From Sabellastarte sp. h YS-2021 (Eukaryota > Annelida > Polychaeta > Sabellida > Sabellidae), in NCBI GenBank assembly GCA_964017235.1, contig OZ024936.1, positions 89,874,537 to 89,938,536 on the forward strand: a stretch of 64,000 bases of DNA, given 5' to 3'. A program made the translations under genes and the position numbers. This document shows positions 45,037 to 56,964 of the stretch, piece after piece (the first letter of the stretch is position 1; each line of letters begins with the position of its first letter). The notes below the pieces were generated by a model. The model worked only from the letters and a program-made list of their open reading frames with translations. It did no database searches and was not told where the DNA came from.

Positions 45037-45175
45037 AAAAAACAACAAATTTGCAAAAACACTGAAAAAAATGGACACAGGGCAAAGGAATTTAATCTGT
45101 GACAGTGAATCTTTAGAAAATATTGGCACTTCAAGACCTGGGGACCTTTTGGATGATAAAATAGGAAACTGCAAG
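45037..45175 (+). CDS. Probable internal exon (unrecognised)
   Basis: 139-bp plus-strand exon between acceptor ggaacatttactaagaatttcag (ends 45036) and a perfect donor (aag/gtaagt at 45176). It takes one base to complete a codon and ends in phase 0. The peptide is hydrophilic: KNNKFAKTLKKMDTGQRNLI, then CDSESLENIGTSRPGD and LLDDKIGNCK. It looks like an intracellular linker or tail. A weak donor inside gene B exon d (gaa/gtatct) would give a compatible phase, so it might be a further cytoplasmic exon of gene B about 9 kb downstream. It could equally belong to another gene continuing to the right; no next exon was found before the transposon at 47 kb. Confidence 0.45.
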
Positions 45176-47129
45176 GTAAGTCTTTTATTAAACCTTAAAA
45201 ATGTAAATGGATATGCAGGATATCGGTAAATGCCGGTGCTCCTTGGATAAAAATAGCACCATTAAATATAGGGAAAATACTTGGATCATGGGATCACAAT
45301 GGTTGTATAGAGATGTTCAATTAAGAATCACAATATGTTTTGCAAAGAAATACTCTTTTCATGTGGGCCACTTCATGATGCAACTAGTACACCTTAAAAA
45401 AAAACCTATTAGAAGTAGCCTGTCTGTCACTTCCTTCAGGAAACATAAAAAAATCACCTCTTTCACCCTGATTGGTCTCCTTCCCTTTGCTTGCACTCTT
45501 AACTCCGGACTACCAAACCTTGACTGCCCTATCCTAATGATCAATAGTTTTATTAACTTAGCACACTGATTTTCCACACTGTGGGAAGATATTGCTCCTG
45601 CAAAGCAGTATATTAGATTAGATTAGAACCCTATAAAATATATGTGGGCCTCTGGTATAAACAATATTGGTATCACATATTTCTCTTTTGGAACCTTGAT
45701 TTTACAATTAGGATATCATGTGCCTTCTTAACTTGTTCACAAAACTGGAAATGTCTTAACCCTGACAGAAATCGAAATGCTGTTCAATGTCTTTATTATT
45801 CTAAAATTAACTAATATTTCTAAAAATAACTGTATTGTACAGCTTAATAATATACCCTTACTTCTGGTGATGGTCTTGACAAAATCAAATAGAATAGGTA
45901 AGGAGTTTTACAATGTCTTAGAAGGCAGAAATAATAATTGTACCTATACAAGTATTGTAAAGTGGACAAGCTGTTAGCAATAGTTTTTGGCAAAAAAACA
46001 CTGTACTATAGTATATAAAATCTACTTCTACACTCTTTGCAATGCCACCCTCAGATGGTTTTAATAACAATTCACAAACTTTGGGAAAATATCTTAGGAC
46101 ATATGTTCAAATAGGATTGAAAATAGGGATATAGAATTTAGATCCAATTAAAATTGTATTGGCAAGTAAGTTGAAAATGTTATATACATTTTGTGAATAG
46201 TGCAGTCAGAAATTACTGATTTTTTAAAGTAGATATCTTCTTTAAACATACACTCTTTAACTTATTAGGCTTACAAATTAAATTCAAACAAAGACTGTAA
46301 CCTATTGTTTATTTGTGAACATAAAACCTAGTTTGGAAAACACACAACAGTGTATATTCCTCTTTGACATTGTGTACTAATAGCTGTGTACTTTAAAATA
46401 TTATGTTTCTCTACTAGGGGAGGTTAGAGGTAGATATGGGGGACAGGAAGGATGAGAGGATGAGACAACACTCCAATGACAAACTTTTCAGTTTTGACAA
46501 GGGGGTGGCTAACACCTCCCAGATTTTGCTCTGATAATGTACAATCCATAACATACAGAAAATCTACCCTCACTTGTTTGATATAGTAAACTTATAATTT
46601 CATGAACCATTTGATATTAACACCGTCATCAATATTGAAAAGTGCAATAAACATTTATGTTATAAGTTATCATTATAATTGAAAACTAGCTCTTGTTCAT
46701 CATTTTGAGGATTCACAAGACCGAATTGCATTGTTAAAAGACCCACTGTATTATTACTAGAAATGTGATATTTATCTTACCTTTCATAACTCTCACACCT
46801 GTTGTTTGTCTATAAATTCATAAATAAAGTTTCAGTGTCTATATGGTCTATTTTATGTCCTGTAGAATCAACTATCGGATCAATATAATCTATTCTGCAG
46901 CAGCAAATATTTTATTGATTGCGTAGGATGTATATTTTGATATATATATATTCATGAGGGACATCTATGCTTGAGATTGATCAGATACTCAAATTTAAAC
47001 ATTACACAAAAACAACAGCACTCACAGAATGTATATCTCTGACAAGGACCAAACTCCTCCAATATTTCTTGGAATAATAAAAATCCAGTGGAATAATAAA
47101 AATATTGGATCCAGGGGGAGAGACAGACA
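45176..47129. other. AT-rich stretch without features
   Basis: A short ttagattagattag run lies at about 45611-45625, an L2-like tail word. No exon or clear repeat otherwise. Confidence 0.4.
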
Positions 47130-47298
47130 AGCTGCAGCAAGCCCAGACAAGCTGTACTTACAAACCAACAGGACTGGACAATTTTCCAGATTCACCCCGA
47201 CTGATTAATTCCTGGAGTCGGGATCCAGAGTCGGGATCAATCCAACACTATATAAACCCCGTCTGGCTGACATAAAAAACATCATCTGCCACTGCAAA

Positions 47299-48370
47299 GA
47301 TGCCAGCTACACATCAGAGAGCCTTTCTACAAAAGCTTAGGGTCCTTCTGTTTTATTGACTTTAGTATTTTGTTTTTCATCTTGATTTCTAGAGAAAGAA
47401 GGGAGAATATCAACCCAGGACCACTACCTACCCTACAACCAGCACAACAGTCGCAGCCAAAGCCAGCTCCCAGGAAAAAAGAAGCCACCAAAACATAGAT
47501 CATGCCTTGTATCCTCCAAGGATTAGAGAAAGGATGCCACAGCAAGCTCTAGCCTACATCATTAACACATTCATCCCAGCATACTAGAATTTTGTCAGAA
47601 TGAAACTGGCAATAACGCTGAGACACCTTGCCACTGGAGAGACCTACACCTCCTTGCAGTATCACTGGTTGGCTGGCCACACCACTAACTGCAAATTTGT
47701 CCTCCAGGTCTGCCGAGCCATCCTTGCTGAATTCCAGGACAAATATTTTCCTGCCCTACTAGTTCTGATGAGTGGAAAAGGGTGGAAGAGAAGTTTAAAA
47801 CCAGATGGGACATTCCCCACAATGTAGCAGCAATAGATGGGAAGCATATCACCATGAAGAAGCCAAAGAAATTAGGCAGTGACTATTACAACTACATGGG
47901 CTTCTTTTCCATGGTTCTCCTGGCCCTGGTTGGCGTAAAATACAGATTCCTGTGGATAGACTGTGGGTCAAATGGTTCTTGCTCAGATACACAGATTTTT
48001 AACAGAAGTGATTAGAGAGAAAAGATTGAGGACAGCAGCTTAGGGCTTCCGGCACCTGAACCACTGGGGGAGGGAGGGCCACTATTTCCTACTGGGTGTT
48101 ATCACCTTTGTTTTGATGCCATGGATGGTGAAACCCTACAGCAGAAGAAAACTCACAAGGGAAGAAAGAATAGCAACTATAGGATCTCCAGAGGCAGGAG
48201 GGTGGTGGAAAACGTCTTTGAAATCTTAGTGACCCATTTGACGGTACAACAGGGCACCATTGAGAAAATGCCAAGGGTTGTCAGAGACATTATGTTTATG
48301 TATGTGGTGTTACACAGCTTGGTGAGGACGGGGCAGTTAGGGCACCAACCCCAGCAAATGATGTAGATGC
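47299..48370 (+). pseudogene. Harbinger transposase (HARBI1-like DDE nuclease), broken
   Basis: The ATG at 47299 starts MPATHQRAFLQ, followed after a decayed part by the helical region 'MKLAITLRHLATGETYTSLQ' (47600), 'VCRAILAEFQDKYFPAL', then AAIDGKHITMKKPKK, 'YYNYMGFFSMVLLALVG', 'GSNGSCSDTQIFN' and 'NYRISRGRRVVENVFEIL'. These are the DDE_Tnp_4 hallmarks. The catalytic triad is still present: D at 47836 (IDGKH), D at 47986 (SCSDTQ), E at 48208 (VVEN). Damage: an early stop at 47356, a frameshift near 47767, a TAG at 48013, and frame changes near 48060 and 48165, where the PWMVKPYSRRKLTREERIA block lies in another frame. The expected GDDAF motif reads GVITF. The enzyme would cut and paste the element. 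Confidence 0.85.
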
Positions 48371-49234
48371 CCTACAAAATGAACAGGTAGTATATGTGCC
48401 TAATGACAACTATAGGAATCCTACGAGGGAGACCAAACATCAACAAGAACTACTGAAAGACTACTTCAGTCATTTGGAGGCATTTGCTGGGTAGGATGAT
48501 AGGATCTGAGATGTGTCAACCAACAGCCCTGGGCACAGAAGCTGGCATCTCTCAGTCCTTTTCAGGACTACTATCAGTCCTATTTAGGTCTACCCAATTA
48601 TTCAGGAAACTTTTATTTAAGCTGGTGTTGCTCAAAATTCCAACAAATTTTGGAAAAAATCCAATCCATTTACAATAAATTTTTCAAAGCAAATCACAAA
48701 CCATTGAACCCGAGTTCTGTAAATTTGTAAAGGCTTCATTTTTTTCAAATTTATTTTCTTACAGATTTGCAAGACATTATAATGTTTACAATTAGTCAAT
48801 TATTAGGGAAAACTAAAAAGTGTCTCCAAGGGTCATAGGTCACAAGGTCGAAGCCAAAGCACAAAATACTTCCACCAAATGTCAGACCATCTTTAAAGTC
48901 TAAGATGTTTTTTTTTAATTTTTGGGCATACCAAAACTTTATTACCTTTGACCCATTTTTTGGCTAAAGTTCTTTAATTTTTTATTAAAAATTTCTTAGT
49001 AATTTTTTTTTCAAAGTGAAAATATTTTAAGATTTTTTTATAAAAACTTTGTATTTTTTAACTTCAAATTTTTATTCAATCACACACTCATTCATTCAGA
49101 CATTCATTCAATTTATTTTTGTGTTTGAGGTCAAAGTGTTTTGTGTGGGTCCTATAATACTTCTTGTTTTGGATTTTTTTAGAAAACAGCTGTTATTTGT
49201 TTTTGGAAGATTTGGGTTCTGAAAATAAACTTTA

Positions 49235-49975
49235 AATGTTTTGCAGAGAAGGATGAGGTTGGCTTGGTGGTTGCTGATGTTCTTGCTGTGCGGCAGTGGT
49301 GGTTGCAGGAGATGCAGCTGGTGCTAGCGTGTCAGCTGGGGAAAATGGCCGTAGTGTTGGTAGTTACTTGCCGATGCCCGATGATTTACAGTGCAGTATG
49401 CACTGGTTTCCTCCACCTGTAAACTACCCATTGCAATATGACCCTGGCTGTTGAACGCGATGTAAAACAACAAATAAATAAACAAATAAACAAACCAGGT
49501 CTTGCACACCATAACAGACAGCTTGCGACTGTTGTCGAACCTCTCCCTGAGACACTTCTTCCTGGCTTTGTCATTGAAATGTTCATTAGTCTTGTCGTAC
49601 AACTCATCAAGGTCTGCAACAAAGTCAACAATAACTTCATTAGAGTCCATCATGTATATATTAGTCATGTGCCCCTTCTTGTATCGTGACTGTAATGTTC
49701 CTTCCTCCTCTCCTCCTCTGTTTCTGTGTCTCTTTTCTCTGTCCTGGGCCTTTTTTCTGCAACTCCCTTCTCTTGCGAGTGTTTTTCCTCAATTCTTGCC
49801 TCCTCCCTCCTGGCCTCCTCCTTCCTCTGTCTCTGTGCCTCTTCCTCACTTTCTCTTGCCTCTCTCTCCTACCTCCTCCACTGAATATCTGCCTCATTGT
49901 CCCCCAGCTCAAATTCAGGAACACTGTCAGTGGGAACTTCTATTTTCTGCATTCTTCTACGCTTCTTAGGATCCA
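49235..49975 (-). pseudogene. Harbinger DNA-binding partner (SANT/Myb-like), broken by a SINE
   Basis: The minus-strand ATG at 49975 starts MDPKKRRRMQKIEV, a basic nuclear-localisation-like start, and FELGDNEADIQ follows before a stop. Next comes a long Arg/Lys/Glu-rich coiled segment (about 49670-49870), then 'VADLDELYDKTNEHFNDKAR', 'KCLRERFDNSRKLSVMVCKTWF' (49510-49620), the trihelix/SANT-like block typical of Harbinger partner proteins. A SINE (49355-49502) is inserted after CKTWF. Beyond it, 'YGHFPQLTR' and a Gln/Pro-rich end (AAQQEHQQPPSQPHPSL, about 49240-49325) remain. In intact elements this protein binds the transposon ends and helps import the transposase. At least one stop and the insertion kill the gene. 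Confidence 0.7.
49355..49502 (+). repeat. SINE family 1 insertion in the Harbinger partner gene
   Basis: Body and tail of family 1: 'gttggtagttacttgccgat', 'gtttcctccacctgtaaact', 'gcaatatgaccctggctgtt' and 'gaacgcgatgtaaaacaaca' with an aaataaacaaataaa tail. Head truncated. It is younger than the Harbinger copy. Confidence 0.75.
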
Positions 49976-50640
49976 TTTTCTTTTGTTTTTTTCTTGCATT
50001 TTGTAAGAAATTGTTAAATAAAGAGCATTTTCATACAATATAAAGTCAGCCAATTTTAACTTAACACTGCCCTAGATAATTGTAAATAAACAAACTCCTA
50101 TTCTTGAAACACTGCCAGGTGCAATCTGGCAGATGCCATATTCCAAATGATGCAGTGCACAAATCAACTCACCTTATATAGAGAGGGATTTCATCAGCAG
50201 ACAAGCCATGGGTTGTAAATATAAAGCCTTCTTGTTTGACACAGTTTCTGGCTTGTCTGTTGTGTAACCGCCTTGTCAGTTTCTGTTTACGTCTTGTCTG
50301 TTTCTGTGCCCGGCTTGTCCAGCTGAAATGCTACCAACCTATGATTGAACACTCCAAGACTTCCCGGCTTGATGGGAAGTGTCCAACTCAAGTGAGTTAT
50401 GTTTACAACAGGCCTGTTTACTGTCAAATAAATTTGGTTTGTGTTGACGGCCTGTCTGTTGCAAAGACAAGAAGGTTACAGTTTAGGGCAAGATGGGAAG
50501 TTTCAGGACGGTTTCCAGGTTGGCCACAGTCCAAATACTGAGTCATGGAGGGTCACTGAAATATCAACTACAACCAACCCTAACCAACTCTGTAAACATT
50601 GCTTGCAACCTTCCAAAAATCCGTAGTAACTGACAAGACA

Positions 50641-53029
50641 GCCTCAGTGGAACACCCCCATTAGCGAGAATCGTGTTTGATTTAAACCGCCAAGATAAAG
50701 TTTCCTGTCTGCTTCGCCAGCTGGGGGGGGGGGAGTTTCAATAGCGTGATGTCATTTTTTATGTTTTGAAAGGGGGGAGGTCACAGTTTAGTCAGTTTGT
50801 GCTTGGGAGTTGCTGGTGTGCTAGTTTGTTGGTAGATGCAGGTAAGTGTTTTGGTTGTGCGATATCATATAATTGAATGTTTCCTTGTAACTAGCAGTTT
50901 ATTATCTAATGGGTTGTTATTCAAATCTAGTCCTCGACTAAATTTTACCTTTCTTTTCTGATCTGCCCAGAATATTTTGACAATATTACACTCTATGAAA
51001 TGAAGAGGAATATTTTCAGTTTGTTTGTGCTAAAGCTTGCTCCCAGTAGGAGTAATAGTAACTCTAATTTTTGGTATTTTAATGTTTAATCTGTCATAGA
51101 AATCTTTAGATTCATTTTGGGACTTCAGCAGTATTTGAGTCTGACTAGGATAAATTGGTTGTATATAAGCTCCATAATTGATTTTATTTAAAAAAAGCTT
51201 TTACAAACCTTATAACCATGTGGTACTTAAGAAATGTTGAATACAGCTCAATTTGCAAAAAAAAATTCTCCGGTTTACAAATTTCTTCAAACTGGTTACC
51301 CTGTATAGTTTGATGCATATCTTTCTCCTGAAAAGAGTTGGTATAATACCAGGAGTATTGAGGTGAATGTACCCTTCTGGTGGTTCCATTGTTTTATTGC
51401 TACATTGATAAATCAGTAAAGCAATTTGATTACAGTTTTGGCTATGATTAATTGAATAGATTATCTAATGAGGTTCTTGTTTCCTCCTCTATTGACTCTT
51501 TTAGAAAGAACCTTTTTAAACATATCCACCCTAATATCTTCGTTAATCCTGCATTTATGTGGTGTTAACCTGCTTTCTCTCCCTGGATCTTTGAGAATGA
51601 ATATCATTCTAGCTGTTGTCACACAGAGTCTGATTTTGAGCTGGGACTAAACTCTTCAAGAGTTGATTTAGAATTAGAATTTAATTATAAAGACTTTCTT
51701 TTGGTAACCTGTTTGATATTCAATGGCTTTTGTAATGTTTAAACAAAATATTGGTACTAACTTTGTGGATTACAGCTGTGTAATAAAAATATTAGGATAG
51801 TGAATGTCATATTTCCTGGAACTATTAACAGAATTTGCCTCACCAATAGACAACCGAATGCTTCATTTGGCTGGAAAGAGAAATTCTATGCTGTTCATCA
51901 TCCATATACTTTGGCTGAGTATTTGTAAGTACCATTTTACCTATTAGTGACAAAAGGGCTAAAATTTTATTGTGTTGTAGTTTTCGTAGAAGAATAGACA
52001 TTACATATGCTTTTGCTGAGACTGAAATATGGTAAATCACAAAAATATCAGTACAGAAGCTGTGGAAGCTCATCAAAAACCCAATTAGCTATGCAAATAT
52101 GTGACACCAGTACAATGAACACTGATAATGAATACTTTACAAATTGATTCAGTCATAAATATGTCGCAGTAGAAATAAAAATTACATTTTACTATACCTA
52201 TCAGTCAAATCGCATGCAAAAAGCAAGCAGTATTGCAGATTGCATGCATAGCAAACACAGTGTTTTATGGGCGACTGTGGAAAGAATGAAACCAGATGTT
52301 CAATAATAAAGGTGTAATACCTGAAAAATGTGTGAACAGATTTCCACCAGACTCATGGAGAAGAGTAGGAAAGTTAATGAGTACGTATGTTGATTGTAAA
52401 AACAATCAATTTACATGCTCTTTAGGCATGTTTTTGGGTCAGGTGATCATACTATACAGCTTCAAATGATGAATTTACAAAATTTGTTAAAGGTTTCATA
52501 CAACTAACACATAAGTTAATGGTATATATTCACATAACCAGTGAGGGATTGTGTAAAAGATGCACATACTTTACCATTATAATATAGAAATATTAACATA
52601 GGGAATGTAGGTGAACAAACCTCTGTGATGTGCAACTGGCAATGGATTGAATAAACAATTTCACTGTTTCAGTAACCATTTTATATCACATAACAGTTTA
52701 TGGTAATTGTTTCATAAATGGAACTTAATTAAATGCCACCAAGTAGCAGTTGCCACACTGGACCTGAGCTTGACCCAATATGCCTCAGCTGTTAAAGTTA
52801 CAAAAGGTCATAGAGGTGACCTAGAGTTAGACTTAAAGGTCAAATCTGAATAATCCTGCTTAATATAAGCTAGAGGATATAGAAAGAACGACTATAGCCC
52901 CAGACCAGTGTATGATTCCAACAGATCAGAGAACAAGGTGCTACTATCATGACCTACACAGGTCAGAGTAAGGTCAAGAAGAGAGGTCAGAGGTGAATGC
53001 CTGATAATATCGCTTCATCAACATTATTG
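50641..53029. other. AT-rich stretch without recognised features
   Basis: A G-run lies at about 50725-50733. Plus- and minus-strand frames at 51468-51650 and 51840-52076 lack splice sites and motifs. Segment 52790-53010 is rich in 'aaggtca', as in some dispersed repeats. Confidence 0.4.
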
Positions 53030-53141
53030 CAACACAATGAAACAAAAGTTTGGGAAATTTATTTTTTACATGTTAGTTGTATATATACACATGTTAAACA
53101 GGATAAAAATTTGTAAAATTTTAAAACTGACCCAAACCCAA

Positions 53142-54104
53142 TCAAAGAGAGGAAGGGATGACAGAGGCAAAAGTAGAGGGAATGGTGGAGGCAGCGGTGG
53201 AAGCATTTTGAAGATAGGTCCATACAGAAGGACTTTTCCGTAAGCCATGGGCCATTATGTTTTGAAGTGGAACCTGACAATCAAAAGCTAGGGTGGCCCC
53301 TGATCTGCGGAAGGTGTGAAAACCATGACCCTTGAGATCAATTTTGAGGATTGTAAGGATGGATTTAAGGACATCCCTAATTTTGGTATCAATAATAGGA
53401 TGATGAGGGAAGAGCTTGGAGGCAAATAAAGGAAAAGTAGGTGGGAGAGGGCGGGATTGCAATAATTGCAAAAGGGCCTGGACTGGACACAAATAAGGAT
53501 GGTGAATTTGGGGAATTTGGACAATGTGATGACCCACTCTGTCTTGAAGGGTTTTAGCCCATTTTATGAGCACATGAGCACCAGGAGGTGCAAAGATAGC
53601 ATCCTGACGATTGAGGTGCCTTGAATAATCAAAAGCTGCAATGGAATGTGGTGCTATGTTTGACATGTGCAGAAAGCCGAAAAATGCTAGTAAAAATGCA
53701 GCTCTAAACAATAGAGGGTCAGATAAGGAGTCACATGCTTGAGAAATTTGCAAGAGAGTTGGGATATCAAAGGAGCCCCTGGGGATAGGTCTGAATGTTG
53801 AATTTATGGTGATACTGCGCATGTAGAGGTTGACAGAGTGGTGGTATAAACTCTCAGATGGGATTCTATATAATTTAGCCATAGACCTGAGACAAGAGAG
53901 GTAGTTTCTAATGACTTTAGGTGAAATGCTATTGCCTCGCAAGAATTCCAAAAAACATAAAATATTATGCAGTGAAAAAGAAGCAGGCAGCTTAAAAAAC
54001 ACAGTGAAAGCCAGGAAAGTCTTGAAGTGAGAACTGTGTGAACTTATTGTGGAAGGACGAAAGGCTGTATGGATCCTATTACTGGCTGAAGAGATGAGTT
54101 GCAT
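53142..54104 (-). CDS. Tyrosine recombinase part of the DIRS-type element
   Basis: A 320-residue open frame of the phage-integrase/tyrosine-recombinase fold. The N-terminal half is a helical core-binding region; the catalytic half shows the first conserved Arg region (FLHMSNIAPHS), 'IFAPPGAHVLIKWAKTLQDR', the HTFRRSGATLAF box (H-x-x-R) and the C-terminal HGL...W..Y region. These enzymes insert the circular cDNA by strand exchange, so DIRS elements make no target duplication. It belongs to the fossil element at 53030-58330 and shares its layout with the related frame at 62810-63529. Confidence 0.85.
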   Translation of the reverse strand: MQLISSASNRIHTAFRPSTISSHSSHFKTFLAFTVFFKLPASFSLHNILCFLEFLRGNSISPKVIRNYLSCLRSMAKLYRIPSESLYHHSVNLYMRSITINSTFRPIPRGSFDIPTLLQISQACDSLSDPLLFRAAFLLAFFGFLHMSNIAPHSIAAFDYSRHLNRQDAIFAPPGAHVLIKWAKTLQDRVGHHIVQIPQIHHPYLCPVQALLQLLQSRPLPPTFPLFASKLFPHHPIIDTKIRDVLKSILTILKIDLKGHGFHTFRRSGATLAFDCQVPLQNIMAHGLRKSPSVWTYLQNASTAASTIPSTFASVIPSSL

Positions 54105-54127
54105 AGAAACTGGAGTTGCACCTGAAA

Positions 54128-55530
54128 TTAGATTGTTAAATCCAAGTTAAAATAACTAGGATGAACATAATAATTTTGATACTTAGTTTTGAGCTCAGAT
54201 CTGATGCTCTCAGGAACTGATTTGTGTGAATATAGCCTGGAAAGGGCATCAGCCACTTTGTTGTAAATTCCCTTAACATGGTTTATCCTTAACCGTATGT
54301 CATACTTAGATACAATCAACCATATGTTTCGTAGGCAACGTGCAAATAATTCATCTTTGGTCCTATTGGTTTGGATCACTTGGACCACAGCCCAGTTGTC
54401 GCATCAAAAAGAAACTTCCTTATGTGCCCACTCATCGGCCCATACTATAAGGGCTATAAGGATATTCAACATTTCCAAATTGGCAATATTAATAAATCTC
54501 TGTGGAATGCCAAATATAGGAGTGGAATATACTTTATCATTCCAAACACCCCCTATGCCCGTAAGGAAAGCATCAATGTATAAAGTTTCATTACCATGTA
54601 GCTTTTGCTTGTCAATAAACACAATTCCATTGTACTCAGGAAGAAAACGTATGAACCAAGCCAAATCTTTCCTGAATTCCCCATCAATACTGATGTATTT
54701 TTTGTGAGAATTTCTCCTGAATACTTGCAATATTCTATTTACAAACATACGAGCGGGGGTGACACACTTGTGGACATATAATAATTTTCCCAGAAGAGAT
54801 TGAAATGTATGTTTAGAAATACGAGATTTACCATATATGGCTATGCACTCTGCATGTATGGCTCTAATTTTTTCCTCAGAAATACTAATAGTATTGGCCG
54901 TTATATTGACACCAATGCCAAGGCATGTGAGGAGTTTTGAGGGGGGTTACATTTGTCAGGGTTGACTGGGAGACCTAGTTCTTGCAATAGGTCATATAAC
55001 GTTTGGAAAGCTGCCTGGGCCTTATGTTTAGGACTGACCACAATGAAATCATCAATGTAGGCAAATGCGTCAAATCCCTTTTTTTTAGAATAAATCTGAC
55101 GGCGTCGGCGGCTAATTGAAATGACGCACTGCCATGAACCCAGCCGAACGCTAGGGCCCCGTCAATATAATAATTATGGCCCCATTTGATACCAAATTTA
55201 AGCCTATCTTTAGGGTCAACCCTAAGATTTCTGAATTCATGAAAAACGTCGATTTTAATCAGGTATGGGTCTTCAGTACAGTTCCTGACCTTCTGAACAA
55301 TATCATCAATTGTTGGGAATCTCAGAGTAAAACGTGAGTTGTCAAAAAGACATTATCAACATAGTAATTAACTGAATCACCCTGTGGATATGACAAATTA
55401 AGTATAACTCGACGCTTGTGTATATCTTTGGGGCGAGTAAGGAGAGGGGAACAATGATAGTCCTTATCAGGAACATAAGTTACAGGACCTATAATAGCCC
55501 CCATGGATATTTCTGTATCGAGATAATCTT
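54128..55530 (-). pseudogene. Reverse transcriptase and RNase H parts of the DIRS-type element
   Basis: The RT start shows 'DKDYHCSPLLTRPKDIHKRR' and 'VILNLSYPQGDSVN', the DIRS-type fingers motif. The catalytic palm motif reads YIDDF near 55035-55065, the YIDD variant of YxDD. RNase H follows, ending in the 'INHVKGIYNKVADALSRL' motif shared by DIRS and LTR-type RNases H. The region is broken; the individual changes are not listed here. Confidence 0.75.
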
Positions 55531-56960
55531 AAACAGCCTCTGGATATTGTAAAGCAGAGACATGATTAGAAATATCAATATTATGCAAGTTATTATTCTC
55601 ATCTAGTGAAACAGGAAAACTGAACTTTAAATATTGAATAACCCTTTTGTCAGGGTAATCAAGCAAATAAGCTTCCCATGCTGGTATATTTAGAGCAGAA
55701 GAAACAGGGAATCTAGCAGCCCTGTAATTAGGCAAGCCAGTGGACTGTATAATTTTTGCTACTGTCACATACTGGTCAACAGTGTCCATACACACAGGAA
55801 GTCTATCAGGACCAATAAATTCAAAAGTTGTGGAATTGTGTGCCAAATACCCTGTAGTCTTATGCAGGTCATTAATATCTACAGAAAGAGTGAGATGCTC
55901 ACTCGAAAGAGGGAAATCTACAATAACAACACCATCTGAGGGGAACAGCCGATCTGGACCTGTAAATGTGTTAGTACAGTGTTTGGTAGTAAGCTGATGA
56001 CTGCCGCCCGTGTTAATTAGAGAACTATTGCGCTTGCTAGTGGAAACAGCAATATCCACCCTATCAAGAGACTGCGCACTGAGGTGACTTGAGACTATTT
56101 TCTTTACTAGACCATCAGTTTGCATTTGACACAGTTCATCAATTACTCTCTCCATATACATTGTATAGTTACATCCAAAGGTTTTTAAACAATGCAGATC
56201 CTGAATATAATTACCATACGCGTTGTTATCTGCTGCATTGATTTGAAACATGGAATAACCAGTATCTACCATTGAAAGCAATATTGGTGAACTTCAAGGA
56301 AACCTGAAGGCAAATAGGAACAAATGCTGAGATCCCAATAACTGTTACTTCTATCACTTTTAGCCCAATAAAATCCCTTTAGAATACAATCCATTTGAGG
56401 ATATAAATATACCAACTTAGTCACAGTAGAATCAGCGTTGTATGTATACCAATTGAATATGGCCATAGTCTGAACTATATGCATATGAGAACTGACAGGG
56501 ATCTCAGCATCACTTCCATACCTTTTACTCCTAGTGTCAATCTTGGACTGGCAGTCATACAGTGGGTGAATGTTAGGAGTTTGACAGAAGGAATCGACAA
56601 CTGGATGGCTCCTGTATGCTACATCTTTACTGAAAATAGAACCATCTGCAAGTAAATCAACATCAGATACGTTATTAGACTCATTAGATTTACTATAAGA
56701 CTGACAATCATGACATTGCAAGTAATAATGCACCCATATTGGATTAACACTAGTGGATGAGCTGCTATAAGATTTCAATATTAGTTTACCTTCAGAATTG
56801 TTAAGATAACGCTCATCTGAACTATTACAAAAAGCATTTTGATTACATACTTTTGAGTCATTGTTCAGAAGTTGACAATTATTACCAAAGATAAGACTAT
56901 CAACATAATAGCTATTGTCCTTGATGCCGATAGCTCCGGGCTGTCCAAGTGATCCCAAGT
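55530..56960 (-). other. ORF1-RT linker region of the DIRS-type element
   Basis: About 1.4 kb of mostly open minus-strand sequence, rich in Ser, Asn, Asp and Tyr, between the gag-like ORF1 and the RT. Its downstream end carries the known pre-RT motif 'HNIDISNHVSALQYPE', so it is N-terminal to the RT. The rest ('SSHLSAQSLDRVDIAV', 'HLTLSVDINDLHKTTGYLAH') has no family I recognise. Its size is larger than I would expect for a DIRS element. Confidence 0.55.
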
Positions 56961-56964
56961 TATC

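Larger units (their letters stand above)
47130..50640. mobile_element. Decayed PIF/Harbinger DNA transposon with two convergent genes
   Basis: It holds a transposase gene on the plus strand (47299-48370) and a DNA-binding partner gene on the minus strand (49235-49975), the two-gene plan known for Harbinger elements. Each gene has a TATA-like box at its outer side: ctatataaac (about 47248-47257) and, on the minus strand, tatataagg (50173-50181). Both flanks contain repeated cagacaagc words (47107-47150; several at 50190-50330), which look like subterminal motifs. I could not fix the terminal inverted repeats or the TWA target duplication, so the outer limits are estimates. Both genes are broken and a SINE sits in the partner gene, so the copy is dead. 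Confidence 0.7.

Noticed and set aside
49661-49924. Arg-rich 87-residue minus-strand frame as an independent basic protein.
   Set aside because: It is the coiled, basic middle of the broken Harbinger partner gene.
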